Numbered from the stretch's first letter, positions 1 to 6,623 are shown. The stretch: DNA of 12,386 nt from Thiodiazotropha sp037382065 (GCA_037382065.1 JARRQF010000082.1:1-12386); one strand, 5' to 3'. Program-made: numbers and translations. Notes: a model not told the origin generated them from the letters alone.

Positions 1-372
1 GCCAGGATACTGCGTTGCAATGCTTGAAAAGGGCGAGCCATTCCCTGCGCATTGCGCCTTGTCTCCTGGCCTGAGCAGGCTTCTATCATCGTCAATTTGT
101 ATGAAGCACCACACTAGTAACCACTTTATGCATAGAAACAACTCTGTCTCACTAAATTTCTTTCCTTCAGCAAGATCAACCTGAGCAACGGTACAAATTG
201 AATCAAATGTATTACCGTTATGTGCTACCGTAAATATGCTTTTTTTATCAATCTCCGGAAAAACATCTGAAGCAATACCAGATAGAAAACCATCCTCTTT
301 AATTGAAACCCTCGAAAATGGCGCCTTCACCTTTAGAGGTTTATTTTCGATATACAATACAAACTGCGTCAT
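1..372 (-). CDS. Hypothetical protein, 3' part beyond the window
   Basis: An uninterrupted frame of 124 codons runs from ATG at 372 off the left edge, so only the N-terminal part is seen. A strong AGGAGG lies 4 bases before the ATG, and the start overlaps the stop of the upstream broken gene as ATGA, which suggests the two were translationally coupled. The visible protein begins MTQFVLYIENKPLKV. It is mainly polar, with one hydrophobic stretch near residues 78-93 (Leu, Trp, Ile and Phe rich) followed by three aspartates. Codon use is AT-rich, unlike the GC-rich efflux operon in this window, which hints at a different origin. I do not recognise the family. A secreted-effector or immunity-type accessory gene is possible but unproven. 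Confidence 0.6.
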   Translation of the reverse strand, partial: MTQFVLYIENKPLKVKAPFSRVSIKEDGFLSGIASDVFPEIDKKSIFTVAHNGNTFDSICTVAQVDLAEGKKFSETELFLCIKWLLVWCFIQIDDDRSLLRPGDKAQCAGNGSPFSSIATQYPG

Positions 373-771
373 AGAGCCTCCTCTTTATCTTTCCTACCAG
401 CCTTTTCTCTCATAGTTTCATCTAGAAGCTTCTGATCGAGATAATCCATGTCGCAACCGCTGACCTTCCAATCCCTTCTCACTCGCACGTGCTACTAAGG
501 GAAGTGCGTATATGTTTTTTTCTAAATCCCCATGTGTGTGTCTTACGCCCTAATCAAGAATAACATTTACACCGCAATTTTTTGAAATTGCCAAAATATC
601 TTGATAGATAGCTTATTCACCGCAATCCTTAAATCCTTTTTCAAAGTCCCCAGAGTTTTTCCATCTAAGATCAAAAGGTACATTTAGGTTTATATTACAG
701 GATAGATAGTCATCTAATGCACCTAAATTTCTCCCTATATAGAACCTAGCCCAAATACCAGGGCAATTGCA
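369..771 (-). pseudogene. Broken hypothetical gene upstream of the edge gene
   Basis: The minus strand keeps a protein-like frame (PGIWARFYIGRNLG, then FEKGFKDCGE) that meets an in-frame TAA at 613-615 and a TAG at 550-552. It resumes in the same frame after each stop (AIYQDILAISKNCGVNVILD; then LEKNIYALPLVARASEKGLE). Near 465 one extra G shifts the frame. The next frame continues as a charged C-terminus (MDYLDQKLLDETMREKAGRK) and ends in TGA that overlaps the ATG of the following gene. Two stops plus one frameshift in otherwise coherent sequence indicate decay, although sequencing error cannot be ruled out for the shift. An upstream frame starting at ATG 833 gives a short hydrophobic, basic leader (RKRLLCSAIALVFGLG) ending in TAG; it could be the original signal segment in another frame. 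The family is not recognised. Confidence 0.5.
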
Positions 772-991
772 CTACAAAGAAGTCGTTTTCGTGCATAATA
801 GAAACAAATTGCCACAAAAATATTGCAAAGCATTTCGTTTTGGTTGAGAAGTTTAGCGGTTATTGGATCCCTTTCACCCTGACCCTCTCCCGCAAGGGAG
901 GATGTTGTAAAAGCATGCCGCGAATATTCGCAAAAGTCGTAGGATGTGGTGAGGTACGAACCGCATCATGATTTTCGATCATGTGCCAATA

Positions 992-1110
992 TTTGAGTGA
1001 GATGTTCCATGGTGTTTTTAAATTGATAGGTAACTCTTTTTGAATACGCCCTAAAATTCATGATTGCGTAGGATGTGGTGAGCGGTGCGAACCGCATCAA
1101 TAGTGCGGTG
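992..1110 (+). repeat. Long repeat B, copy 1
   Basis: A block of about 120 bp starts at TTTGAGTGAGATGTTCCATG and runs through the CGTAGGATG unit to GTGCGGTGG. A diverged copy in the same orientation occurs at 12130-12249. The conserved stretches include TGAGTGAGAT, TTCCATGGT, AACTCTTTTTGAA/CACTCTTTTTGAA and the palindromic unit. Confidence 0.7.
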
Positions 1111-1156
1111 GCTCACGAACCTCAATGATGCGGTTCGTACCTCACCACATCCTACG
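1067..1156. repeat. Large inverted repeat of two CGTAGGATG units
   Basis: A unit at 1067-1099 and its inverted copy at 1126-1156 face each other across a 26-base spacer. They differ by a few bases near the middle (GCGGTGCG against GGTACG). The arms are about 31-33 bp and would fold into a long hairpin in RNA or single-stranded DNA. Other single copies of the unit lie at 938-969, 1707-1739 and 12205-12237. Confidence 0.75.
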
Positions 1157-1360
1157 TTTCATCCCTTAATGGTGGGCAGAACCCCACCCTACGACTTTTG
1201 CGACACCCTCCAAGGGGAGAGGGAGTCTACTTTTCGAGCGCATCGTAAACATCAGCTTACTGTGTGGCACCCAAGGGCTTGTTCACGCCAGAGTTCGAAC
1301 TCCCTTTCCCCTTGCGGGAGAGGGCCAGGGTGAGGGGGATACAAATAGCGTAAGCGCAGC

Positions 1361-1765
1361 TTATATCACTATCATGAAATGTGTCATGCGAATTCCAACC
1401 GCCTTCTGAGATTGAGGGGGTATCTTGACAAGTCCCATAAGATCAACGTAGTGCAATTGCCCTACCCCAAATACCGACACACCAAAGGCAAATAAAAAAC
1501 TAATCATATCAATAATCATTTTACCATTAAGTTCAATATCAATCGGTTTAGTTTTATATGCGGTTTTTCGATTATCTAAGAGAGACACTTCTAACCATGC
1601 TTCCCTCTCATTATGATTAAGAGCAAGCCATCTGCCATGCTCAATAAGAAAACTATTTAGCAGCTTTATTTGATGGCCGTGACACTCGCTATAAAATTCG
1701 TGATTGCGTAGGATGCGGTGAGAAGTGCGAACCGCATTAATAGTGAGGTAGCTCACGAACATCAC
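1361..1765 (-). CDS. Hypothetical protein, N-terminus overlaps a repeat
   Basis: This frame gives 134 residues. The first 23 or so are encoded by the CGTAGGATG repeat copy at 1707-1739 and its flanks (…NAVRTSHRILRNHEF), so they are probably not original. From there on the sequence looks protein-like: SECHGHQIKLLNSFLIEHGRW, then a charged stretch, then a hydrophobic segment (IIDMISFLFAFGVSVFGVG) that could cross the membrane. No internal ATG precedes the body, and no clear ribosome binding site was found for the ATG at 1765. The repeat may therefore have inserted at or into the 5' end of an older gene. The family is not recognised. It may be a decayed gene rather than an active one. Confidence 0.35.
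   Translation of the reverse strand: MMFVSYLTINAVRTSHRILRNHEFYSECHGHQIKLLNSFLIEHGRWLALNHNEREAWLEVSLLDNRKTAYKTKPIDIELNGKMIIDMISFLFAFGVSVFGVGQLHYVDLMGLVKIPPQSQKAVGIRMTHFMIVI
1707..1739 (+). repeat. CGTAGGATG palindromic unit, single copy
   Basis: This copy reads CGTAGGATGCGGTGAG and ends in AACCGCATTA. It is preceded by ATTCGTGATTG, as in the 12205 copy. It overlaps the 5' end of the hypothetical frame at 1361-1765, so the first codons of that frame are repeat-derived. Confidence 0.7.
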
Positions 1766-1937
1766 TTCCTTACTTTCTCTGACTCATATCAGGCTCGGTG
1801 TCCTACACCAGAAACATTTTAAGCGCTCTTTGATGAAGACACTTTGCTTCGCAAACGCTACCATCAGGGTTTCCATTCAGCTTTGTTCGCCTATCTTCTC
1901 ACTACTATTGCCTTGCCAGGTTTATGTATGTTTATCT

Positions 1938-2219
1938 CTAATATTTCTGCCATTTTGCGACCACCTGCCGATACTGTTTAGGAAGATGCCTCATTGCGTC
2001 TTCGACGGAGTCGTAGATGTTATCCTGTTCGGTTTCCCAGCTGTCATCGCAACTAAAACGATATATTCCTGATTCGAGTCCATAGCGAGCTATGGCTAAG
2101 CCATAAATTGGGGATGCATATGGATCAGTCTGTGTCCCAACCCAACCAAAGGGCTCATCACCGGACCAAGCCCAATAGAGTACCCTCGCACCATCAATAC
2201 TCGGTGGTGGTTTGTTCAT
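1938..2219 (-). CDS. Small hypothetical protein (93 aa)
   Basis: The 93-residue product begins MNKPPPSIDGARVLYWAWSG and is rich in Trp, Tyr, Asp and Gly. It shows IYRFSCDDSWETEQDNIYDS followed by VEDAMRHLPKQYR, a pattern typical of a compact soluble protein. No signal peptide or membrane segment is visible. The ribosome binding site is weak. The composition and the long uniform frame make it more credible than the overlapping plus-strand frames. I have an impression of similar small conserved proteins in other proteobacteria but can name no function. Small proteins of this style are sometimes immunity partners of toxins; that is only an inference. Confidence 0.6.
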   Translation of the reverse strand: MNKPPPSIDGARVLYWAWSGDEPFGWVGTQTDPYASPIYGLAIARYGLESGIYRFSCDDSWETEQDNIYDSVEDAMRHLPKQYRQVVAKWQKY

Positions 2220-2416
2220 CAGATTCTACGCGAGAAACCCCGTTCTTCAGGTCAGGGAGGGATAGCGTCCGCCATCAGGCGGCCTGTCTCGCTGCCTCCT
2301 TTTTATTCCATGCTATCGCTGGTTGTGGGAAATAAGCATAACCGTCACAGCATTGTAGCTGCGTGCCGTACCGATGGCTAATACCCTGGACAACGCTTTC
2401 TGCTATTTGGATATTA

Positions 2417-2462
2417 AACGTGACTACTCCCCGCCCGGCGCAACAAGTTGCTTTGGGCGAGG
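2417..2462 (+). repeat. Repeat R1 copy 1, strong hairpin
   Basis: This 46-bp unit starts AACGTGACTACTCCCCGC and ends TTTGGGCGAGG. It folds as CCCCGCCC against GGGCGAGGGG, with an inner stem GCAAC-AA-GTTGC. A second copy at 6368-6413 differs mainly by one C/T change. The hairpin with flanking GTGACTACTCCCCG resembles ends of IS200/IS605 (TnpB-type) elements, so it may be an end remnant; that origin is an inference. Confidence 0.7.
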
Positions 2463-2480
2463 GGTTTCGGGCTATTCTGC

Positions 2481-2611
2481 TAAAAAAATCAGTTGACCGC
2501 TCCATTCTAATAACAGGTTTCTGATTTTGAAGAAAATAGCTTCGATGGTTATGCTCACCTATTGGGTGAATCACGCTACAGCATGAATGACACACTTGTG
2601 GCGGCACATGG
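2481..2611 (+). repeat. Repeat R2 copy 1 (about 130 bp)
   Basis: The copy starts at TAAAAAAATCAGTTGACC and shares sequence with 4510-4639 through GGTGAATCACGCTACAGCAT to GTGGCGGCACATGG, with about a dozen differences. It lacks the right-hand third present in the copy at 4510-4715. A third, shorter copy lies at 6444-6500. Confidence 0.8.
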
Positions 2612-2628
2612 TAGCGTTGCAACTCCTT

Positions 2629-2646
2629 GGAATAGCGAGCTATTCC
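2629..2646. repeat. Perfect 8-bp inverted repeat upstream of argS
   Basis: GGAATAGC and GCTATTCC are separated by GA, giving an 18-bp near-continuous palindrome about 80 bp before the argS start. It could be an operator or just part of the repeat landscape; no partner copy was seen in this window. Confidence 0.4.
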
Positions 2647-2669
2647 GCGTCGGATAAGACCTTCGGTGC

Positions 2670-2697
2670 TTGCATCACCTTATTCAGCCGTTAAAAT
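2670..2697 (+). promoter_or_regulatory. Possible argS promoter
   Basis: TTGCAT (2670-2675) and TAAAAT (2692-2697) are separated by 16 bp and fit a weak sigma-70-type promoter. Transcription would start near 2704, about 25 bases before the argS ATG. The -10 matches 5 of 6 consensus bases and the -35 only 3 of 6. Confidence 0.35.
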
Positions 2698-2728
2698 CTC
2701 TGCTCGTATTATGGATCATAGGCTAAAG

Positions 2729-4468
2729 ATGAATATTCGCACCCTGCTGCAAGACCACGTTCGCCAAATCATGACTGAGATCGGTATTCCTGTCCATTTC
2801 AGTGCTCATGTTGCACCCAGTAAAAATTCGAAATTCGGGGACTACCAAGCCAACGGCGCCATGGCTGCCGCGAAAGCGATGGGTAGTAATCCCCGTGAAC
2901 TGGCACAAACCATCTGCGACAAGTTATCGCTAAATGGCATTGCCGAAAAGATTGAAATAGCCGGACCGGGTTTTATTAATATCTCTTTGAATCAAACCTG
3001 GCTGGCGGCACAACTCAATGAAACCATCCAAGCCCCACACCTGGGGATTTCCCAGAAAATCCATCCAGATTGTGTTGTGCTTGATTACAGCTCTCCCAAC
3101 CTTGCCAAGGAAATGCATGTCGGTCATCTGCGCTCGACCATTATCGGGGATGCCATTGCTCGGGTACTCGAATTTTCGGGAGACAAAGTCATTCGCCAGA
3201 ATCATGTGGGGGACTGGGGCACGCAATTTGGCATGCTTATCGCCGAGCTTGAAGACAAAATGGATAAGGGTGACTCTGCAGAACTGGCATTGAAAGACCT
3301 TGAGCAGTTCTATCAAGCGTCAAAAAGGCGGTTTGACGAAGACGCGGATTTTGCAGATCGCGCCCGGAAATATGTTGTACGCCTTCAGTCAGGTGACGCT
3401 GGGGTGTTAAAACTATGGGATCAATTCCGAACGGTCTCCCTATCACACAGCGAAACGATCTATCGGCGTTTGAACGCTACATTGCATGAAAGCGATGTAC
3501 GCGGCGAAAGCGCCTACAACAATGATCTTGCTGTTTTGGTGAACGAACTTACAAACCAAGGCTTGGCCACGCAAAGTGACGGGGCGCAAGTGATTTTTTT
3601 GGAAGAACTGCCGAGTAAGAATGGAGAGCCTAGCCCGGTTATTGTGCAGAAAAAGGATGGCGGATATTTATACGCCACAACCGATCTGGCGGCGTTGCGT
3701 TACCGTACACGTGAACTACATGCCGACCGGGTACTCTATTTCACCGACGATCGCCAGTCGCTACACATGAAACAGGTCTTTATAGTTGCTAGAAAAGCGG
3801 GATTTGTCCCCGAATCCATGCGTCTTGAACACTGCGCCTTTGGTAAGATGCTTGGAAAAGACGGCAAGCCTTTTAAAACCCGAACTGGTGGTACTGTAAA
3901 ACTAGCTGAACTGCTTGAAGAGGCTGTCGAGCGAGCCGCTACGGTTGTTCACGACAAAAATCCGGATCTATCAGCAAGCGAAATGGAAGAGGTCAGCCGT
4001 AAGGTTGGCATTAGCGCAGTCAAGTACGCTGATCTCAGTAAAACCCGTACCAATGACTATGTATTCGATTGGAATAACATGCTGAACTTTGAAGGCAATA
4101 CTGGACCTTACCTGCAATATGCATACACACGAATTGCCAGTATTTTCAGAAAGGCGGGGGTGGATTTGGAACACTTTCATGCGGACATCCAGCTTAATCA
4201 AGCGCAGGAAAAAGATCTGGCGTTACAACTCATACGCTTTTCAGAGTCCATCGAGCAGGTTGTCGAAGATGCCTATCCACACGTATTGTGTAACTATCTG
4301 TATGAGCTTTCGAGTCTGTTTATGAGCTTTTACGAAGAGTGCCCAATATTAAAGCCCGGTATCGATGAGTCCACAAAACTCAGCCGTCTGCAGTTGAGTA
4401 AGGCAACGGCGATGACATTGCAGACAGGGCTAGATTTGCTCGGCATCGAAGTGATGGAGAAGATGTAA
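2729..4468 (+). CDS. argS: Arginyl-tRNA synthetase
   Basis: This class I synthetase charges tRNA-Arg with arginine using ATP in the cytoplasm. I chose the ATG at 2729, giving 579 residues beginning MNIRTLLQDHVRQ. This matches the E. coli enzyme (577 aa) in length and N-terminus, and AGG lies 6 bases upstream. Starts at 2711 or 2666 would add non-conserved residues. Visible landmarks are the N-terminal tRNA D-loop-binding domain with FGDYQANG (residues 36-43), GPGFINI (79-85), the HIGH-type signature HVGH at 130-133 followed by LRST, NHVGDWGTQFGML, KKDGGYLY, and MLGKDGKPFKTR in place of KMSK. The C-terminal DALR anticodon domain begins after GNTGPYLQYAYTR and ends in LLGIEVMEKM. It appears intact and single-copy in the window. 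No SPOR-domain gene follows; both flanks are repeats instead. Confidence 0.97.
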   Translation: MNIRTLLQDHVRQIMTEIGIPVHFSAHVAPSKNSKFGDYQANGAMAAAKAMGSNPRELAQTICDKLSLNGIAEKIEIAGPGFINISLNQTWLAAQLNETIQAPHLGISQKIHPDCVVLDYSSPNLAKEMHVGHLRSTIIGDAIARVLEFSGDKVIRQNHVGDWGTQFGMLIAELEDKMDKGDSAELALKDLEQFYQASKRRFDEDADFADRARKYVVRLQSGDAGVLKLWDQFRTVSLSHSETIYRRLNATLHESDVRGESAYNNDLAVLVNELTNQGLATQSDGAQVIFLEELPSKNGEPSPVIVQKKDGGYLYATTDLAALRYRTRELHADRVLYFTDDRQSLHMKQVFIVARKAGFVPESMRLEHCAFGKMLGKDGKPFKTRTGGTVKLAELLEEAVERAATVVHDKNPDLSASEMEEVSRKVGISAVKYADLSKTRTNDYVFDWNNMLNFEGNTGPYLQYAYTRIASIFRKAGVDLEHFHADIQLNQAQEKDLALQLIRFSESIEQVVEDAYPHVLCNYLYELSSLFMSFYEECPILKPGIDESTKLSRLQLSKATAMTLQTGLDLLGIEVMEKM

Positions 4469-4501
4469 GGGCCTTCTATAACTTAACCATAAACCCATGG
4501 A

Positions 4502-4715
4502 TTCAACCCAAAAAATCAGTTGACCACTCCATTCTAATAGCAGATTCCTGATTTTATTGATAATAGCTTCGATGCTCATGGTCACCTATTGGGTGAATCA
4601 CGCTACAGCATGAATGGCACGCTTGTGGCGGCACATGGATGTGCAGGAGTGACCCTTGCCCTGCACCACCACAAACGCACACTCCATGCTGCCCAACTGA
4701 TCTTTTTAGGTTCAA
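4502..4715. mobile_element. MITE-like element with imperfect terminal inverted repeats (R2 copy 2)
   Basis: The left end reads TTCAACCCAAAAAATCAGTT. The right end, read on the minus strand, gives TTGAACCTAAAAAGATCAGT. Terminal arms of about 24 bp therefore pair with a few mismatches around a core of roughly 165 bp that has no good coding frame. The left two thirds match repeat copy 1 (2481-2611). The right third (about 4637-4715) matches 11662-11740 in inverted orientation. It lies between the argS stop and the cbbM terminator. This is the only apparently full-length copy in the window. Whether it was moved by an IS110-type or another transposase is not known. Confidence 0.6.
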
Positions 4716-4736
4716 GGAATCGCTAAAACAGGCACA

Positions 4737-4766
4737 TAAAAAAAGCCCCCATATGGGGGCTTTTTG
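4737..4766 (-). terminator. Rho-independent terminator of cbbM
   Basis: AGCCCCCATATGGGGGCT (4744-4761) is a perfect palindrome. On the minus strand it is followed by seven T residues, and it lies about 40 bases after the cbbM stop. The plus-strand side also has a short T run, so it may act in both directions and also stop argS readthrough. Confidence 0.9.
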
Positions 4767-4801
4767 AAATGCCAGATGGTCTGTTTACAGAGCGCGCAGG
4801 C

Positions 4802-6187
4802 TTATTTGTGCACGCCCAGCTTTTCGCGCCAGCCTGGGAACAGGGTGTCTGCATCGTGTGGGAAAGATTCGAAAGCACGGGCGAATTCTTTATGCTCCTT
4901 CGCATACTCGATCGGATCCGCGCCCGCTTTCCAGCATTCGTAGGCCTGACGCAAAGAGATGGCGCCAGCCGCTGGGCTGTCGATGTGGCCGTAGGAGCCG
5001 CCACCAGCGGTGTTAATGACGTTGGCGTGGCCCAGGTTCTCAAAGAAACCGGGTAGACGCAGGGCGTTCATACCACCGGAGATAATCGGGGTGGTCGCCT
5101 TCATGCCGTCCCACTTCTGGTTGTAGATCGGACCCTGGCACTCGTCGCGCTCAATCATATAGGCAATGACCTTGTCGTCGGCGCCGCCTTCCATCTTGCC
5201 GTAGCCCATGGTGCCTACGTGGATACCAGAGGCACCCTGTAGACGGGACATCTTCGCCAGTACGAAGGCAGTGTAGCCGCGCTTGGAGCTGGGCGAGGTG
5301 ATCATGCCATGGCCTGCACGGTGATAGTGTAGGAACTGATTTGCGTATTGACGGCGAGCGGTGGTGACCATGCCGGGACCGCCAACGAAGCCGTCGACCA
5401 GGAAGGCCAGTTTATCTGCGTCGGAACCGAAGGTTTCCAGAGCGAAGTCGGCGCGGGCGCACATCTCAAAGTGATCGTCTGCGGTGATGTTCATGGAGAA
5501 CAGCTTAGCCTGACCAGTTTCATCCTGGGCGCGCTTCATAGCGTCATAGACTAGTGGCAATACCTGCTTGATCGGGGCGAAGACCTGGTTACCCTGTGGT
5601 TCATCGTTCTTGATGAAGTCGCCACCCAGCCAGAACTGGTAGGCCGCTTCAGCGAAGGGTTTTGGGCGCAGGCCCAGTTTTGGTTTGATGATGGTGCCGG
5701 CGATGTAACCACCATCCGTGACCGGGCGACCGAGGATACGCCACAGGTCTTCGATGTTTTTAGACGGACCGTCGAACAGCTGAATGGCCCGTGATGGCAT
5801 GTAGAAGTCAATCATCTGGGCATTCTCGATGTCGCCCATGCCCTGGTTATTACCAATGGTCAGGGTGAGAAAAGAGACCAGCATCATGCGGCCGTCGATG
5901 ACGTTGCGATCGAACAGCTCCAGGGGATAGGCGATACGCATATCCTCAGTGGCTTCATCAATATGGTAGACCAGTGCGTCAACACCTTTGGTGAAGTCGT
6001 CGGTGGTGGAGACCTCAACGTTGGTGCCAGTGGAAGACTCGGCGGCAAAGTGGGCAGCCGCTTCCAGATATCCGTGGCCCGCCTTGGGCTTCATTTTGTA
6101 AGCGCAAAGGATGTGCTTGCCACCTGCGATAAGATCTTCTTCCTTAAGACTCAGATCTGAGTAGCGCGATGATTGGTCTAATGCCAT
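4802..6187 (-). CDS. cbbM: Form II ribulose-1,5-bisphosphate carboxylase/oxygenase
   Basis: The enzyme fixes CO2 onto ribulose bisphosphate in the Calvin cycle. The product is 461 residues, the usual form II length, and needs no small subunit. I start at ATG 6187 (MALDQSSRYSDLSLKEEDL) because GGAG lies about 9 bases upstream. The frame can be extended to 6256, but that adds a non-family leader. The active-site residues I can place, numbered against R. rubrum with a +2 offset, are Lys168 in GTIIKPKLG, carbamylated Lys193 with Asp195 and Glu196 in GGDFIKNDEPQGN, His289 in HYHRAGHG, and loop-6 Lys331 in GTMGYGKMEGG. GGGSYGHIDSPAAGA near the C-terminus contributes to phosphate binding. It is transcribed alone, with no cbbQ/cbbO downstream and no cbbR upstream, both common partners in sulfur oxidisers. 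It appears functional. Confidence 0.98.
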   Translation of the reverse strand: MALDQSSRYSDLSLKEEDLIAGGKHILCAYKMKPKAGHGYLEAAAHFAAESSTGTNVEVSTTDDFTKGVDALVYHIDEATEDMRIAYPLELFDRNVIDGRMMLVSFLTLTIGNNQGMGDIENAQMIDFYMPSRAIQLFDGPSKNIEDLWRILGRPVTDGGYIAGTIIKPKLGLRPKPFAEAAYQFWLGGDFIKNDEPQGNQVFAPIKQVLPLVYDAMKRAQDETGQAKLFSMNITADDHFEMCARADFALETFGSDADKLAFLVDGFVGGPGMVTTARRQYANQFLHYHRAGHGMITSPSSKRGYTAFVLAKMSRLQGASGIHVGTMGYGKMEGGADDKVIAYMIERDECQGPIYNQKWDGMKATTPIISGGMNALRLPGFFENLGHANVINTAGGGSYGHIDSPAAGAISLRQAYECWKAGADPIEYAKEHKEFARAFESFPHDADTLFPGWREKLGVHK

Positions 6188-6292
6188 GGTGTCTGCTCCG
6201 TTTGTCAGTAAGTTAAGGCTTTCAGCGGTTTTCCGCCGATATTCCCTGGATAGCATTGGGGAACTGGAAGCAAACCATACAGAGCCTCAATT

Positions 6293-6341
6293 TATAAGTA
6301 AACTAAAATAATCTGATGGAAATAATAAACAAATACTTATA
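6293..6341. promoter_or_regulatory. AT-rich cbbM upstream region with inverted repeat
   Basis: TATAAGTA (6293-6300) and TACTTATA (6334-6341) form an 8-bp perfect inverted repeat spaced by 33 bases, inside a strongly AT-rich stretch 105-155 bases before the cbbM start. It could be a regulator site or a spaced pair of half-sites. I could not fix a convincing -35/-10 pair. The LysR regulator CbbR is the usual control of cbbM but is not encoded here. Confidence 0.35.
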
Positions 6342-6367
6342 CTTAATAGGATACCGGGTTTTGATTC

Positions 6368-6413
6368 AACGTGACTACTCCCCGCTCGGCGCAACAAGTT
6401 GCTTTGGGCGAGG
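6368..6413 (+). repeat. Repeat R1 copy 2, strong hairpin
   Basis: This is nearly identical to 2417-2462 (AACGTGACTACTCCCCGC through CAACAAGTTGCTTTGGGC), in the same orientation. As in copy 1 it is followed a short distance later by an R2 repeat, so R1 and R2 behave as a compound unit. Confidence 0.75.
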
Positions 6414-6443
6414 CTTCTTGCTTCAACGTCCGTAACAATCAAC

Positions 6444-6500
6444 TAAAAAAATCAGTTGACCGCTCCATTCTAATAGCAGGTTCCTGATTTTGATGAAAGT
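6444..6500 (+). repeat. Repeat R2 copy 3 (short)
   Basis: The copy starts TAAAAAAATCAGTTGACC and is nearly identical to the first part of copies 1 and 2 through CAGGTTCCTGATTTTGATGA, then diverges at about 6500, where a folded inverted-repeat element begins. Same orientation as the other two copies. Confidence 0.8.
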
Positions 6501-6622
6501 AGATGCCATACTTTCAAATAGGGGTGTTTGGGTCGATTTCATCGCTAAGCCCTCCTTTTAGGGTGGTTATATCTATAGGCTTAGACCAAACGCCCCCTAT
6601 TACATAGTATCTACGTAATAGG
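6499..6622. repeat. Folded inverted-repeat element after tetR
   Basis: Nested complementary arms are visible. GTAGAT (6499-6504) pairs with ATCTAC (6609-6614). AATAGGGG-GTTTGGGTC (6517-6534) pairs with GACCAAAC-CCCCCTATT (6584-6601) with small mismatches. CTAAGCC (6545-6551) pairs with GGCTTAG (6578-6584). An inner CCCT/AGGG hairpin sits at 6550-6563. An alternative stem, CCTATTAC/GTAATAGG (6596-6603, 6615-6622), ends 1 base before the tetR stop codon. There is no T run, so it is not a standard terminator. It could be a small non-autonomous element, an RNA 3' structure, or both. Confidence 0.55.
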
Positions 6623-6623
6623 C

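Larger units (their letters stand above)
869..1340. repeat. Mosaic of nested palindromic intergenic repeats
   Basis: This non-coding stretch of about 470 bp is built almost entirely of short dispersed repeats. The outer arms are inverted copies of a CCCTCTCCCGCAAGGG unit (869-900 and 1300-1338), with a further partial unit at 1207-1227. Between them lie three copies of a unit reading CGTAGGATGTGGTGAG and ending in AACCGCATCA (938-969, 1067-1099, and inverted at 1126-1156). A GGTGGG/CCCACC hairpin sits at 1171-1188. Units of this general kind are common intergenic repeats in proteobacteria. The 82-codon plus-strand frame across it is composed of repeat sequence and is not called as a gene. Confidence 0.75.

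Noticed and set aside
1085..1333. 82-codon plus-strand frame
   Set aside because: It consists entirely of palindromic intergenic repeats and lacks a ribosome binding site.
869..1340. CRISPR array
   Set aside because: The repeats are irregularly spaced, differ in orientation and have no uniform spacers.
1830..2335. Two plus-strand frames opposite the 93-aa gene
   Set aside because: They are antisense shadows of the more protein-like minus-strand frame, with poor starts.
2275..2622. 115-codon minus-strand frame
   Set aside because: It runs through R1 and R2 repeats. The same frame in the related copy at 4510-4639 contains a stop, and the composition is not protein-like.
2666..2728. Upstream start of argS
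   Set aside because: The added residues are not in the family, and the predicted promoter would lie inside the gene.
6188..6256. Extended N-terminus of cbbM (start at 6256)
   Set aside because: It adds 23 residues not typical of form II RuBisCO, while the ATG at 6187 has a good ribosome binding site and gives the family length.
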